Below the pieces are notes generated by a model that saw only the letters and a program-made list of their open reading frames with translations, was not told the origin of the DNA and ran no database searches. This document shows positions 8,316-16,768 of a stretch of 34,634 nt of DNA, one piece after another; position 1 is the stretch's first letter, and every line of letters begins with the position of its first letter. Made by a program: the position numbers and the translations under genes. The stretch spans positions 1-34,634 of the forward strand of contig CAMWTI010000011.1 in assembly GCA_947177135.1 (NCBI GenBank), given 5' to 3'. The DNA comes from an uncultured Porphyromonadaceae bacterium (GTDB taxonomy: Bacteria > Bacteroidota > Bacteroidia > Bacteroidales > Muribaculaceae).

Positions 8316-9884
8316 TCAATTGAAATGGGTGGCCGGTACTGTCAGACAGTATTCGCGCATGCGGGTTTTGCCGTCGGGCGATATGACGGGGTGTCTCTCC
8401 AGGTAGCGGAGCAGGTCGTCGTAGGCCAGCCGGGTGCTTTCGGCCACTTTTCTGGCATGAGTGAACGGAGTCATATAATCTCCTCCGTTGGCCAGATAGT
8501 CGATTGTGGCGATGCGGTATGTGGCGTCCGGTGCGATTGGTTTTCCGGCCAGTGACGCTGCTGTGATTCTGGATGATGCGGAGTCGAATCTGATGTCGAA
8601 TTCATCGCTGACGGCGTCGCCTCCGCGTCCGGCCATTACGGCCAGAGCGTCGAGCAGATCGGAGCCTTTGATATCGATGACAGTGATTTTGTTGGCGAAC
8701 GGCATCATGTCGATGGCCTCGCCTTCGGTCACTGCTCCGGGATGCCATGTGACGCGGAGCCCGCCTTTGTTGGTGATCGCGCCTTGTACTCCGTCAATCA
8801 GTCCGCGTCCGGTTTCGGCCACGAAGTCGGCCGCGAAGTTGAGCATTGCCTGCGACGATGAATTGAGGCTTCCGGCCGCGGAGTCCACGCGGGCCACTTC
8901 ATGACGGTAAAGCGAGTCCACGCCGTCGCGCCATTGTCTGATCCGGCCGGTGAATTCGGGGTCGAGTTTCCGGTCGAGGCGGCTGTTGACAGGTATGTTG
9001 CGCGACGATGTCTTCCCGGAGGCGAGGTCGACTGTGATTTCGCCGAGGTAGTTGCCGTATTTTCCGGTCTGCACCACCAGCACCGAGTCGCCGTCGGCGT
9101 CGGGCAGGCGGAGGTTGTCGGGGAGACGGTCGTGGGAGTGTCCGCCGATGATGATGTCGAGCCCGTGTGTTTCACGCGCAAGGTCGCGGTCGCCAAACAG
9201 TCCTTCGCTTTCAGCGCTTCCGGAGTATCCGATGTGGGTTACGGCAATGACGATGTCGGCACCCTCACGGTCGCGGAGCATGTCGATGGTGGGTTGTGCG
9301 ATCTGATGCCAGTCGATGTAGTTTACGCCGTCGTAGTTGCCTTCGGCCACCATCCCGGCCGGGTTTAGGTTGATGGCAAACAGGCCGACGCGTTTGCCGG
9401 AATATGTCTTGACCAGATATGGCACGAACAGTCCGTCAAGGTCCGATGAGTCGGCGAATTCATAGTTTGAGGCGAGCAATGTCGGTTTTGCTCCCGACAG
9501 CACTCCGGCCAGCGATGCGGTGCCGTTGTCGAATTCGTGGTTGCCGAGTATCTGCACGTCGTATCCCAGGTCATTTATGATTTGCTGTTCGGCCTGTCCT
9601 TTATACAGGTGGAAGTAGAGAGTGCCCTGCACGGCGTCGCCGGCGTCAATCAGAAGCACGTTGGGTTCCGCGTTTCTAACGCTGTCGATCAGGACTTTGC
9701 GGCGGGCCGCTCCGCCCATGTCCGATGCCGGGTCGGGGTCGATGTGTGAGTGGGTGTCGTTGGTGTGGAGGATAACGAGTCGGTTTTCGGATCCGGATTC
9801 GGCGGAGCCGCAGGAACTGAGCGCCGCGGTTGCCATCATGGCTATGCCGGCCGATATCGATAGGGTGAGTCTGTTATGTTTCAC
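8316..9884 (-). CDS. 5'-nucleotidase/UshA-like metallophosphoesterase lipoprotein
   Basis: Surface or periplasmic two-domain phosphohydrolase, likely removing phosphate from nucleotides or related compounds to release nucleosides for uptake. The 522 aa begin with a lipoprotein signal ending in LSSC (lipidated Cys25). The N-terminal metallophosphatase domain shows the metal-binding series LHTNDTHSH, DAGDAVQGT, GNHEFDNG and GGHSHDRL. The C-terminal 5'-nucleotidase domain has NKGGLR and YLANGGDYM, which form the substrate-binding part. Both halves are in one polypeptide; some Bacteroidetes carry them as two separate genes. The gene starts 36 bases after the LysE-type transporter stop and ends next to the TPR gene. 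Nucleotide specificity is not deducible. Confidence 0.94.
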   Translation of the reverse strand: MKHNRLTLSISAGIAMMATAALSSCGSAESGSENRLVILHTNDTHSHIDPDPASDMGGAARRKVLIDSVRNAEPNVLLIDAGDAVQGTLYFHLYKGQAEQQIINDLGYDVQILGNHEFDNGTASLAGVLSGAKPTLLASNYEFADSSDLDGLFVPYLVKTYSGKRVGLFAINLNPAGMVAEGNYDGVNYIDWHQIAQPTIDMLRDREGADIVIAVTHIGYSGSAESEGLFGDRDLARETHGLDIIIGGHSHDRLPDNLRLPDADGDSVLVVQTGKYGNYLGEITVDLASGKTSSRNIPVNSRLDRKLDPEFTGRIRQWRDGVDSLYRHEVARVDSAAGSLNSSSQAMLNFAADFVAETGRGLIDGVQGAITNKGGLRVTWHPGAVTEGEAIDMMPFANKITVIDIKGSDLLDALAVMAGRGGDAVSDEFDIRFDSASSRITAASLAGKPIAPDATYRIATIDYLANGGDYMTPFTHARKVAESTRLAYDDLLRYLERHPVISPDGKTRMREYCLTVPATHFN

Positions 9885-9920
9885 AAGAACTTGTTTAATA
9901 AAAAATGTTGTCCGACCGGA

Positions 9921-10562
9921 TCAGCCCATAAGGTCGTTGATTCCGGTCACTGCGCCGGCGATTGAGAATATGATCAGCAGGCCGCCGATGATGCGGTTGA
10001 CGAGCCACAGCGAGCGCACGTTGAAGTGGGAGCGTACTTTGTTGACCGAGTAGGTGATTGAAAACCACCAGAATATCGCGCCGATGACGATGCTGGCATA
10101 GCCGGAGACGTAGTGTATGAACTCAAATTCTGGCAGCAGGAAGTTGAACCGTGCGAACAGGCCGATTATGAAGAATAGGATCAGCGGGTTGCTGACGGTG
10201 AAGAGGAATCCGGTCATCAGGTCTTTCCAGTATGTGTTGGCTCCAGGACCGGGATGTCGCAGCGCGCGTGCGGGGTTGTTGCGGAACAGGTATATGCCGA
10301 ATGCGGCGAGTACCACCGATCCGATCAGTTGCAGGACCATCTGGTTCTGTTCGACGAATTCGGTTATGAAACTCATTCCGAATCCGGTCAGCAGGCAGTA
10401 GAGCAGGTCACTCAGGCTGGCGCCTATTCCGGTGAAGAATGCGGCCCACCGGCCTTTGTTAAGCGTGCGTTGAATCACAAGCATGCCGATCGGACCCATA
10501 GGCGCCGAGATCAGCACGCCGATTGCAAAGCCGCGCAACAGGACGTAGACCAGGTTTTCCAT
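9921..10562 (-). CDS. LysE/RhtB family transporter
   Basis: Inner-membrane exporter of the LysE superfamily, whose known members export amino acids or related metabolites. The 213 aa protein has about six hydrophobic segments and the family's N-terminal signature GVLISAPMGPIGMLVIQRTL (the conserved PGP/PMGP region), followed by GIGASLSDLLYCLLTGFG. The ATG at 10562 is chosen; the TTG at 10574 lies within the -7 box. The promoter lies directly upstream, so the mRNA leader is only a few bases. It is the first gene of a minus-strand operon with the nucleotidase, TPR and peptidase genes. Its substrate is unknown; the linkage to peptide and nucleotide breakdown makes a role in disposing of excess catabolic products possible, but that is inference. 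Confidence 0.9.
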   Translation of the reverse strand: MENLVYVLLRGFAIGVLISAPMGPIGMLVIQRTLNKGRWAAFFTGIGASLSDLLYCLLTGFGMSFITEFVEQNQMVLQLIGSVVLAAFGIYLFRNNPARALRHPGPGANTYWKDLMTGFLFTVSNPLILFFIIGLFARFNFLLPEFEFIHYVSGYASIVIGAIFWWFSITYSVNKVRSHFNVRSLWLVNRIIGGLLIIFSIAGAVTGINDLMG

Positions 10563-10571
10563 GAATAGTCG

Positions 10572-10604
10572 CAAAGTTACGCATTTTCCCGCGATTTACG
10601 CAAA
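10572..10604 (-). promoter_or_regulatory. Promoter for LysE-nucleotidase-TPR-M3 operon
   Basis: Minus-strand TTTG at 10601-10604, 21-base spacer, TAACTTTG at 10572-10579. The ATG at 10562 follows within about 10 bases, so the transcript should have a very short leader or none. Confidence 0.7.
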
Positions 10605-10612
10605 TAAAATGT

Positions 10613-11788
10613 CTAAAATAGCTTTTTTGCTCTGTGGTGTCGGAGCATCATCCAATAGATGGTCCAGTAGATGGCGGACAGGAGCCACAGCATCAGGTAT
10701 GGGTGGGAATTCTGTGCCAGAGTGGCGCTGTTGGAGTTGATGCGAATGAATCCTTCCACGCCCCATACGGCCGGAATGCAGTTCCCGATCCATTGCCACA
10801 CAGGGTGCATTGCGTAGCGCGGCCATGTAAGGCCTGAGAGAAACAGGAATCCGACGGAGGTGAAAACCACGACCATGAGCGACATTTCGCGTTCTTTGAC
10901 GAAGATTTCGGAGATCACCAGTCCGAATCCGGCCGAAGCGATCAGCATCGGCAGAAAGAACGGCAGATACTGAGTCATGGATCCGGAGTGGGGCAAGGAA
11001 AACATGAGCGGTACATAGTGGAGCGCATAGACAGACATCGGCAGGTATGGAACCATGTATGCCAGCAATTTGCCCGCCATTGTGGCTGATGGCGACGCCT
11101 GTATCGCCATCGGGTCTATTCCGCCGTTGCGCCTGCGGCGTTCGCGCGATGTGCCGATGAGCATCGCTATGCCGAGAATCATGCTTTGCTGAATGATGAG
11201 CACCACAATTCCCGGGATGATGAATGATGCGAATCCTTGTTCGGCGTCGCCGAGGAAGAAAGCTTCGGATGAGATCGGAGCCTCGGAGGCCGGCAGGCCC
11301 GCGGCTTCCATTTTCTGAGCCCTTATTTTGGCGCCGGTTGCCAGCTGCACGTCGGTCAGAGCCGATAGGAATGTGCGGAAACGGAGCAGCAGGCTCATAT
11401 CGCTGTAGAAGTCGACGTGGGTCTGTTCGCTGCGGCCGATGTCGCGGGCATAGTCTTCCGGGATGACCAGAATACCATAGCACCGCTTTTCGGCCTGCCA
11501 TCGTCGGGCTTCGCTAAGAGAAGTGGCGTATCCGACGATCTTTATTGCCGATGTGGCGTCGATGGAGCGCGTGAGTTCCCGGCTGGCCGATGTGCGGCTG
11601 TTGTCGACAACGGTCACCGGAATGTCGGTGACTACTTCCGGATTGTATATCAGGGTGTAGACCAGCGGATAGACCAGCGGTAGCGCGAAGAAGAACAGAA
11701 GCATGCCGGCGTCGGAGAATATGAGCCGCAGCTCGCGGCTCCAGACCCGGGCCGTTTCCTTGAACCAGCGTGTTATCGGATTATTCAT
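10613..11788 (-). CDS. ABC-2 type permease (YhhJ/YbhR-like), second of pair
   Basis: Integral inner-membrane subunit of an ABC-2 type exporter. The 391 aa have one N-terminal membrane segment (LLFFFALPLVYPLVYTLIY), a large periplasmic domain (about residues 45-190, beginning VTDIPVTVVDNSRTS) and a C-terminal block of about five membrane segments. This is the ABC2_membrane_3 layout of drug or hydrophobic-compound exporters. The ATG at 11788 is preferred; a GTG at 11797 would add three residues. It follows the paralogous permease gene by 21 bases and is the last gene of the TolC-HlyD-permease-permease operon. No ATP-binding subunit is encoded nearby and the protein itself has no Walker motifs. 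Confidence 0.92.
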   Translation of the reverse strand: MNNPITRWFKETARVWSRELRLIFSDAGMLLFFFALPLVYPLVYTLIYNPEVVTDIPVTVVDNSRTSASRELTRSIDATSAIKIVGYATSLSEARRWQAEKRCYGILVIPEDYARDIGRSEQTHVDFYSDMSLLLRFRTFLSALTDVQLATGAKIRAQKMEAAGLPASEAPISSEAFFLGDAEQGFASFIIPGIVVLIIQQSMILGIAMLIGTSRERRRRNGGIDPMAIQASPSATMAGKLLAYMVPYLPMSVYALHYVPLMFSLPHSGSMTQYLPFFLPMLIASAGFGLVISEIFVKEREMSLMVVVFTSVGFLFLSGLTWPRYAMHPVWQWIGNCIPAVWGVEGFIRINSNSATLAQNSHPYLMLWLLSAIYWTIYWMMLRHHRAKKLF

Positions 11789-11809
11789 AAGTTGCACGGG
11801 GTGGGGAGG

Positions 11810-12985
11810 TTATGGCACGTATGTCGGGCGCAGACAGAAGCGGCGCAGGTTGCGGCTGAGCAGTGCGGCGACGATCGGGAAGCAGAGCAGGCCGACGAAG
11901 TAGAGGCGCGAATAGTAGACAGGCACGCCGTTGAGGGCCTGGTCGATGTATATTAAAAAATAGTATCGTATTGGCAGGATGTAGCTGAAGATGCCGATGG
12001 CTCCATACATATCTTCGACCGGATAGGAGAATCCGGCTACGGAGAAGGCGAGTATGCCTGTGAGCGAACAGAGGCTGAGGGCCAGACGCAGGTTGGGCAT
12101 GGCGCTGCTCACGATCACTCCGAACGACTGACTGGCAAGCACCAGCAGGATGGTGGCCAGGGTCAGCGCGCCCCACGATCCGTTCATCGGAAAGTGATTA
12201 TAGCGGAAGCAGAGGGCCTGTATGGCAAGGCCGACGATCGTGAATATCACGGTCTGCGGCAGCAGTTTTCCAGCCAGGGCCTTGAGCATTGATCCGTCGG
12301 CCGCACGAAGCCATTCGACGGATTCTCCGGTCTTGATTTCATGGCAGATGCTCCAAGCAGTGACCAGGAAGATCATCAGTTCGAGCAGGCAGGGCAGGAA
12401 GGAGTTGGAGAGGTAGATGTTGTAGTTGAGCCATGGGTTGCCGATCGAGTGGGTGTCGATGACGATAGGCTGCAACAGGGTGCCGGCTGCCGACGGAGTG
12501 AGTCCCATGCCGGTCAGCTCGGACTGCACGATGGCGCCCGATGATGTCACGGCCATTGTCTTGAACGCTTTGTAGGCGAGGGATCCCGGCACGAAATATG
12601 TCAGGTTGGTATAATAGGTTATCGTGGCGCCGGTTTCGCCGAGCGCGTCGCGCTCGAAGTCGCGCGGAATGTAGAAGAATCCGAAAATTTCGCCGCGCTG
12701 CACTTTGTCCATAGCCTCATGATAGTCTGCCAGCACCTGGGTGATGTCGACGTATTGCTGTGAGGAGAGCGAGCGGGTCACTTTTGTCGACAGCGATGTG
12801 TGATCCATGTCAACAACTGCGGTAGGGACTCTTTCAGGCAACCCTTCGTGCATGAGCGACAGGAAGAAGAACGCCACACCCAGAGGGACCAGTATCATTG
12901 CCCACAGATACATCCGGCGCGAACCAAGCTCGCGCAGCGATCTGTGGAGCAGGCTCCGGAATCCTGTGTTTTTGTTGTCACTCAT
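11810..12985 (-). CDS. ABC-2 type permease (YhhJ/YbhS-like), first of pair
   Basis: The 391 aa permease is a distant paralogue of its downstream neighbour: N-terminal membrane helix (YLWAMILVPLGVAFFFLSLM), periplasmic domain beginning VPTAVVDMDHTSLSTKVTRSL, then five C-terminal helices ending near LLCFPIVAALLSRNLRRF. The matching VV[DN]..[HR]TS signature in both proteins points to a heterodimeric membrane core. It starts 10 bases after the stop of the HlyD-type adaptor, so the four genes form one transcript. Together with TolC and the adaptor it should form a channel spanning both membranes. ATP coupling would have to come from a subunit encoded elsewhere. Cargo is unknown. Confidence 0.93.
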   Translation of the reverse strand: MSDNKNTGFRSLLHRSLRELGSRRMYLWAMILVPLGVAFFFLSLMHEGLPERVPTAVVDMDHTSLSTKVTRSLSSQQYVDITQVLADYHEAMDKVQRGEIFGFFYIPRDFERDALGETGATITYYTNLTYFVPGSLAYKAFKTMAVTSSGAIVQSELTGMGLTPSAAGTLLQPIVIDTHSIGNPWLNYNIYLSNSFLPCLLELMIFLVTAWSICHEIKTGESVEWLRAADGSMLKALAGKLLPQTVIFTIVGLAIQALCFRYNHFPMNGSWGALTLATILLVLASQSFGVIVSSAMPNLRLALSLCSLTGILAFSVAGFSYPVEDMYGAIGIFSYILPIRYYFLIYIDQALNGVPVYYSRLYFVGLLCFPIVAALLSRNLRRFCLRPTYVP

Positions 12986-12995
12986 CGTGTCGGTG

Positions 12996-14024
12996 TCACT
13001 TGTCGTTGGGGTCGAGATAGATGATCGACATGCCCGGGCGCAGGTCGGGGATCGAGTCTATGGTGCGGGCTTTGATCTGGAATGTGCGGCTGTCCCAGTC
13101 GCCGGTGCTCTTTGTGGCGCGCCATGTGGCATAGCTGCCGAGATCGGCAATGTAGAAGATGCGGGCCTTGGCCTCTTTGCGTCCCAGAGCCGGAATCATT
13201 ATGTCGATCTCCTTGCCCATTGTGAGGTTTTCGAGATATTCTTCGCGCACGTTGAATGTGACCCATTTGTCATCGAGCCGGAGCACGCTCATGATCGGGG
13301 CGCCGAGGCTCACGAGCTCGCCGACGTGGGGGTAGATCGTTTCGATCTGTCCGTCGCAGGGTGCGACCAGATATGAGTCTTCAAGCAGGGCCTCGACTTC
13401 GGCCACTCCGCCTTTGGCTACATTGACCATTGCTGCTGCGGCCTTTTTGTCTTCGCGCTGGGCGCCGTCCTTTGCCATTTCATACTGGCTGCGTGCGGCG
13501 CGCTCGGCAGCCGCGGCAGCATCGTATGCCGCCTTGGCCTCGTCGCGTTTCTGTTCGCTCACCACGCCTTCTTTGCACAGGGCGTCCATTCTGTCAAAAG
13601 TCTTCTGTGTGATTGTGGCGGCAGCCTGAGCCTGCATCCAAAGCTCATAGGCGCTGTTGATGATTTGCTTTCGTGTGCCGGCGTCGACTTTCTCGTTTGT
13701 GGATTCGGCCACAGTCTGCATTCCTTCGGCCTGAGCGAGTTTTGCTTCGGCAAGCGATGAGTGGATGTGGACCAGGGTATCGCCTTTTCTGACGTTGTCG
13801 CCTTCGCTGACGTAGAATTCAACGACGCGTCCGGGAAGTTTGCCTGAGACTCTGACGGATGTGGCGTCGGCTTGTCCTTCAATGATTTCAGCCGGGGGAG
13901 TCATGAACAGGAAGCCTGCGATAGCCAGGACCAGAACTCCGAAAATGATGATGGCGAGACAGAGGAAGATCGAATTACTTTTTTTCTTGGATGCGGCGGC
14001 GTTGGCCTGTTGGTTTTCAGCCAT
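12996..14024 (-). CDS. HlyD/EmrA-family periplasmic adaptor (membrane fusion protein)
   Basis: Links inner-membrane exporter to TolC across the periplasm. The 342 aa start with a short cytoplasmic Lys/Asn-rich tail, a single membrane anchor (residues about 19-41) and then the first half of the lipoyl-like domain (ATSVRVSGKLPGRVVEFYVSEG). A long alpha-helical hairpin rich in Ala, Glu and Lys follows (residues about 90-205). The second lipoyl half comes next (SYLVAPCDGQIETIYPHVGE), then a beta-barrel domain ending GMSIIYLDPNDK. The layout matches EmrA/YhiI-like adaptors. It lies 27 bases downstream of tolC and 10 bases upstream of the first permease, consistent with co-assembly. Confidence 0.95.
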   Translation of the reverse strand: MAENQQANAAASKKKSNSIFLCLAIIIFGVLVLAIAGFLFMTPPAEIIEGQADATSVRVSGKLPGRVVEFYVSEGDNVRKGDTLVHIHSSLAEAKLAQAEGMQTVAESTNEKVDAGTRKQIINSAYELWMQAQAAATITQKTFDRMDALCKEGVVSEQKRDEAKAAYDAAAAAERAARSQYEMAKDGAQREDKKAAAAMVNVAKGGVAEVEALLEDSYLVAPCDGQIETIYPHVGELVSLGAPIMSVLRLDDKWVTFNVREEYLENLTMGKEIDIMIPALGRKEAKARIFYIADLGSYATWRATKSTGDWDSRTFQIKARTIDSIPDLRPGMSIIYLDPNDK

Positions 14025-14051
14025 AATATCTAAAAGGATTAGAGATGTTTT

Positions 14052-15515
14052 TTATTTGTCGTTAACTGTGTCTGTGGCGAGGGTGCCGAGCACTTTCGAG
14101 AGATAGACGTCGCAGAGGTGCACTTCGATTGCGGCGTCGATTTTCTCGCTGTTGGCCTGCAGCCACGCGGTCTGGGCTTTCATGACGTCGTCGGCCGTCA
14201 GCACTGCTTCGCGGAATCCAAGACTGGCCGAACGCAGGTTTTCGTCGGCTTTGGCCATGTTTGTCAGGGTCATGTTGTAGGTTTTCAGCGCTTCCTGAGC
14301 TTTGTAGGCAGCCTGTGTCACCTGAAGTTCCACTTTCTCTTTGGCTTCGTCGAGTTGCAGTTCCATCACGGTCTGCTGCGAGCGGGCGGCCCGATATTTG
14401 TTGTAGTTGCCGCCCCAGTGGACAATCGGGATGTTAACGCCCACGCCTACGGAGAATCCGCCGTTGACGCGGTTTTTGAATCCGTTGAACACGTTTGGCG
14501 ACGAAAACGAGTATGCGCCGACCAGCGCCACGTTGGGGAGCATGGAACTGAGCGCCACGTTTTTTTGCTGTCCGGTGATCTTTTCTCCGAGTTCCAGGGC
14601 GCGGATGTCGTGACGGCGTGCATATACATCTTCCATATTATATGCCGATGCGATCTCTGCGTCAGGGATCACATGGCTCAGGTCTTCGGCAACGGTGTAT
14701 TCGTCGGAGATCGGCAGTCCGCAAATCTGGGCCAATGCCATTTTGCTCAGCGACAATCCGTTTTTGACTTTAGTGAGGTCGATCTGCGCCTGGTTGAGTT
14801 TCACGTCGACGCTCAGCTGGTCTGATCTGGTGGCCACGCCCTGACGCACCATTGCTCTGACGTCGGAGTCGAGAGAATCCATTAGCGCCACGAATTCGGT
14901 GGCGAGTCTGTGTTTCGCTTCAAGCGACACTACCTGCCAGTATGCCGCGTCGACGGCATAGATCACCTCCTGCGCGCCGGCAGAATGCATCTCTTTGGCC
15001 AGTTCTTCGGCATAGCCTGTGAGCTTGTTCATGGCCACGATCTTGCCACCCATGAACACAGGCTGAGTCAGGGTCACCGCTCCGAAAAACACATTGTGAA
15101 TATCGAATGTCATGGCATCCTTGGGCAGATAGGCCACCTGCTCGGGAATGGGCTGTCCGTTAGGGCCTTTAACCGGTTCGCCTGTCAGCGGGTTTTTCAC
15201 GACGCTGAACTGATATGACTGGGTCTGGAGGTCGAATGTCTTGATCGGCAGAAGCTGGTCGGAATCAAACAGCGACAGGTTTTTCTGATTATACACATAG
15301 CCGCCGTTGAAGTCAATGGCCGGCAGATAGGCGGCAAAAGCCTCTTTCTTCTGATAGCCCGCGGCTTTGACTTTTTCGGCGCCGATCTGCATCTGCTTGT
15401 TGTTTTGCAGAGCCATTTGCCGGCATTCGTCGAGTGTCAGCTGACGCTCCCCCGCCTGCATTGCAGAGGTTACGCATAGCGTCATGACAGCCAGAATCGA
15501 AATGTTGCGCAACAT
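14052..15515 (-). CDS. TolC-family outer-membrane efflux channel
   Basis: Outer-membrane channel of a tripartite exporter. The 487 aa have a signal peptide (MLRNISILAVMTLCVTSAMQ), then two outer-membrane-efflux-protein repeats. Repeat one begins LTLDECRQMALQNNKQMQIG, repeat two near YARRHDIRALELGEKIT; each is followed by long helices and a short beta-strand segment (GGYVYNQKNLSLF and GGFSVGVGVNIPIVHWGG). The N-terminal insertion of about 50 residues with VKNPLTGEPVKGPNGQP may extend an extracellular loop. First gene of the operon with the adaptor and two permeases; a -7 promoter box lies about 50 bases upstream. Confidence 0.95.
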   Translation of the reverse strand: MLRNISILAVMTLCVTSAMQAGERQLTLDECRQMALQNNKQMQIGAEKVKAAGYQKKEAFAAYLPAIDFNGGYVYNQKNLSLFDSDQLLPIKTFDLQTQSYQFSVVKNPLTGEPVKGPNGQPIPEQVAYLPKDAMTFDIHNVFFGAVTLTQPVFMGGKIVAMNKLTGYAEELAKEMHSAGAQEVIYAVDAAYWQVVSLEAKHRLATEFVALMDSLDSDVRAMVRQGVATRSDQLSVDVKLNQAQIDLTKVKNGLSLSKMALAQICGLPISDEYTVAEDLSHVIPDAEIASAYNMEDVYARRHDIRALELGEKITGQQKNVALSSMLPNVALVGAYSFSSPNVFNGFKNRVNGGFSVGVGVNIPIVHWGGNYNKYRAARSQQTVMELQLDEAKEKVELQVTQAAYKAQEALKTYNMTLTNMAKADENLRSASLGFREAVLTADDVMKAQTAWLQANSEKIDAAIEVHLCDVYLSKVLGTLATDTVNDK

Positions 15516-15560
15516 ATATAGATTACATTAAGTTAATACGTGAGTGTGGTTATGGACCCG

Positions 15561-15568
15561 CAAAGATA
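15561..15568 (-). promoter_or_regulatory. -7 promoter box of TolC efflux operon
   Basis: Minus-strand TATCTTTG fits the TAnnTTTG consensus and predicts a leader of about 40 bases. No good TTTG is present at the usual -33 distance. Instead a short inverted repeat, AATGG-N6-CCATT (15585-15600), sits there, which could be an operator for a regulator encoded elsewhere. Confidence 0.55.
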
Positions 15569-15727
15569 ACACATATTTTCTGACAATGGTTTGCTCCATT
15601 CCAAAATGTCTACATTTAAAGCCTTTATTCCCAAAAATCCCAATGGCGCGGCATCTGCCGGAATTCTATCGGGCATGATGTTCAAAAAAAATAATGGGTG
15701 GAAAATACAATGTGTCGGATTTTGACG

Positions 15728-15735
15728 TAACTTTG
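15728..15735 (+). promoter_or_regulatory. -7 promoter box of ferritin gene
   Basis: TAACTTTG lies 43 bases before the ferritin ATG at 15779; the -33 region (about 15703-15710) does not match TTTG. The box supports starting translation at 15779, not at the in-frame upstream codon at 15737, which would lie at the very 5' end of the transcript. Confidence 0.6.
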
Positions 15736-15778
15736 TGTGAAATTACGTAATCAAAAATCTATAAAGCAAATCCGATTT

Positions 15779-16297
15779 ATGATCAGTACTAAATTGCAAG
15801 ATGCGATCAACGCGCAGATCAATGCCGAATTCTGGTCGGCATATCTTTATCTGTCAATGGCCATGCATTTCGAGAATGAAGGTCATGCTGGTCTGGCCAA
15901 CTGGTTCCGAATCCAGTTCCGTGAGGAGCAGGCCCATGCCGAAATCTTCATGAATTATCTCAACAGCCGAGGTGGCCGGGTTGTGCTGGCGCCGGTGGCC
16001 GAAGTGCCGGTTTCGTGGGAGTCGCCGCTCGCCGCTTTCGAGCACACTCTGGCCCATGAAGAGAAGGTAACTTCGCTTATCAATGGAATCTATGCCATTG
16101 CCGAGGCAGAGCATGATTATGCCACGTGTAATAAACTCGACTGGTTCGTCTCGGAGCAGGTCGAGGAGGAGGAAACGGCACGCGGTCTGATTGATCGTCT
16201 GAAGCTTATCGGCGACAATGGGCTGGCTCTCTACACCGTGAATCAGGAGCTGGCAAACCGCGTTTACAACGTGCCCGCTCCTCTGGCAGGCAAGTGA
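15779..16297 (+). CDS. ftnA: Non-haem ferritin (FtnA-type)
   Basis: Cytoplasmic iron-storage protein that oxidises Fe2+ and stores it in a 24-subunit shell. The 172 aa starting at ATG 15779 have the four-helix ferritin fold with ferroxidase ligands E17, E50 and H53 (motifs INAEFWSAYLYLSMA and REEQAHAEIF) and a second pair of acidic ligands in the regions AHEEK and EQVEEEE. Length and N-terminus match bacterial ferritins closely; a longer reading from 15737 adds 14 Lys/Arg-rich residues not seen in the family and is rejected. Monocistronic, divergent from the efflux operon and convergent with crcB, with a shared terminator. Confidence 0.96.
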   Translation: MISTKLQDAINAQINAEFWSAYLYLSMAMHFENEGHAGLANWFRIQFREEQAHAEIFMNYLNSRGGRVVLAPVAEVPVSWESPLAAFEHTLAHEEKVTSLINGIYAIAEAEHDYATCNKLDWFVSEQVEEEETARGLIDRLKLIGDNGLALYTVNQELANRVYNVPAPLAGK

Positions 16298-16322
16298 TTC
16301 CGCTTTTTCAAAAAAACAGACA

Positions 16323-16366
16323 GAGATCCCGGATCTTTCCGCATGAAGCGGCGGATCCGGGATCTC
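16323..16366. terminator. Bidirectional intrinsic terminator between ferritin and crcB
   Basis: Perfect 13-base stem (16323-16335 with 16354-16366) enclosing a second small stem CCGC/GCGG (16339-16342 with 16348-16351). On the minus strand it is followed by a run of seven T (complement of AAAAAAA near 16310-16316), on the plus strand by CCGTTTTG. It sits midway between two convergent stops, 26 bases past ferritin and 19 bases past crcB. Confidence 0.85.
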
Positions 16367-16384
16367 CGTTTTGTCATGTCGGGA

Positions 16385-16768
16385 TCATATGGCGGATGCC
16401 AGACGCTGGGCGGCGAAGAATGCTGTCAGGCCGAGTGTCAGGCTAAGGGCTACATAGCAGGCGGAGGCGGCGATGCGTCCGGCGCTCATGAGCGTGACGT
16501 TTTCGCCGGCAAATGTGGAAAACGTGGTGAAGCCGCCGCAGAACCCTACCGTCAGGAACATGCGCACCGGCGTCGGAATCTGGACTCCGCGGGCAATGAT
16601 GCCGCAGAGCATTCCGAGGATGGCGCATCCGGCAACGTTGATGGTCAGTGTGCTCCAGGGGAATCCGGAGCCGGCGTGTTGGCCGATCAGCCTGCTGATC
16701 GCATAGCGTCCGGCGCTTCCGGCCGCTCCGCCAAGTGCGACGCAGATAATGTCGATGATGGCGTTCAT
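16385..16768 (-). CDS. crcB: Fluoride ion channel CrcB (Fluc)
   Basis: Small inner-membrane protein that forms dual-topology dimeric fluoride channels and protects cells from fluoride. The 127 aa have four membrane helices and the family motifs GGAAGSAGRYAISRL near the N-terminus, NVAGCAILG in helix 2 and GFCGGFTTFSTF in helix 3 (the Phe-box and polar track residues). A longer in-frame reading begins at 16849 inside the upstream gene and is rejected; the ATG at 16768 overlaps the stop of the TRIC-type gene in ATGA fashion. Last gene of the DedA-rpe-rpiB-TRIC operon. I see no fluoride riboswitch ahead of it. Confidence 0.96.
   Translation of the reverse strand: MNAIIDIICVALGGAAGSAGRYAISRLIGQHAGSGFPWSTLTINVAGCAILGMLCGIIARGVQIPTPVRMFLTVGFCGGFTTFSTFAGENVTLMSAGRIAASACYVALSLTLGLTAFFAAQRLASAI

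Noticed and set aside
15601-15727. Small gene between the TolC and ferritin promoters
   Set aside because: Stretch is AT-rich, without an open frame of useful length or a plausible start; treated as divergent promoter region.
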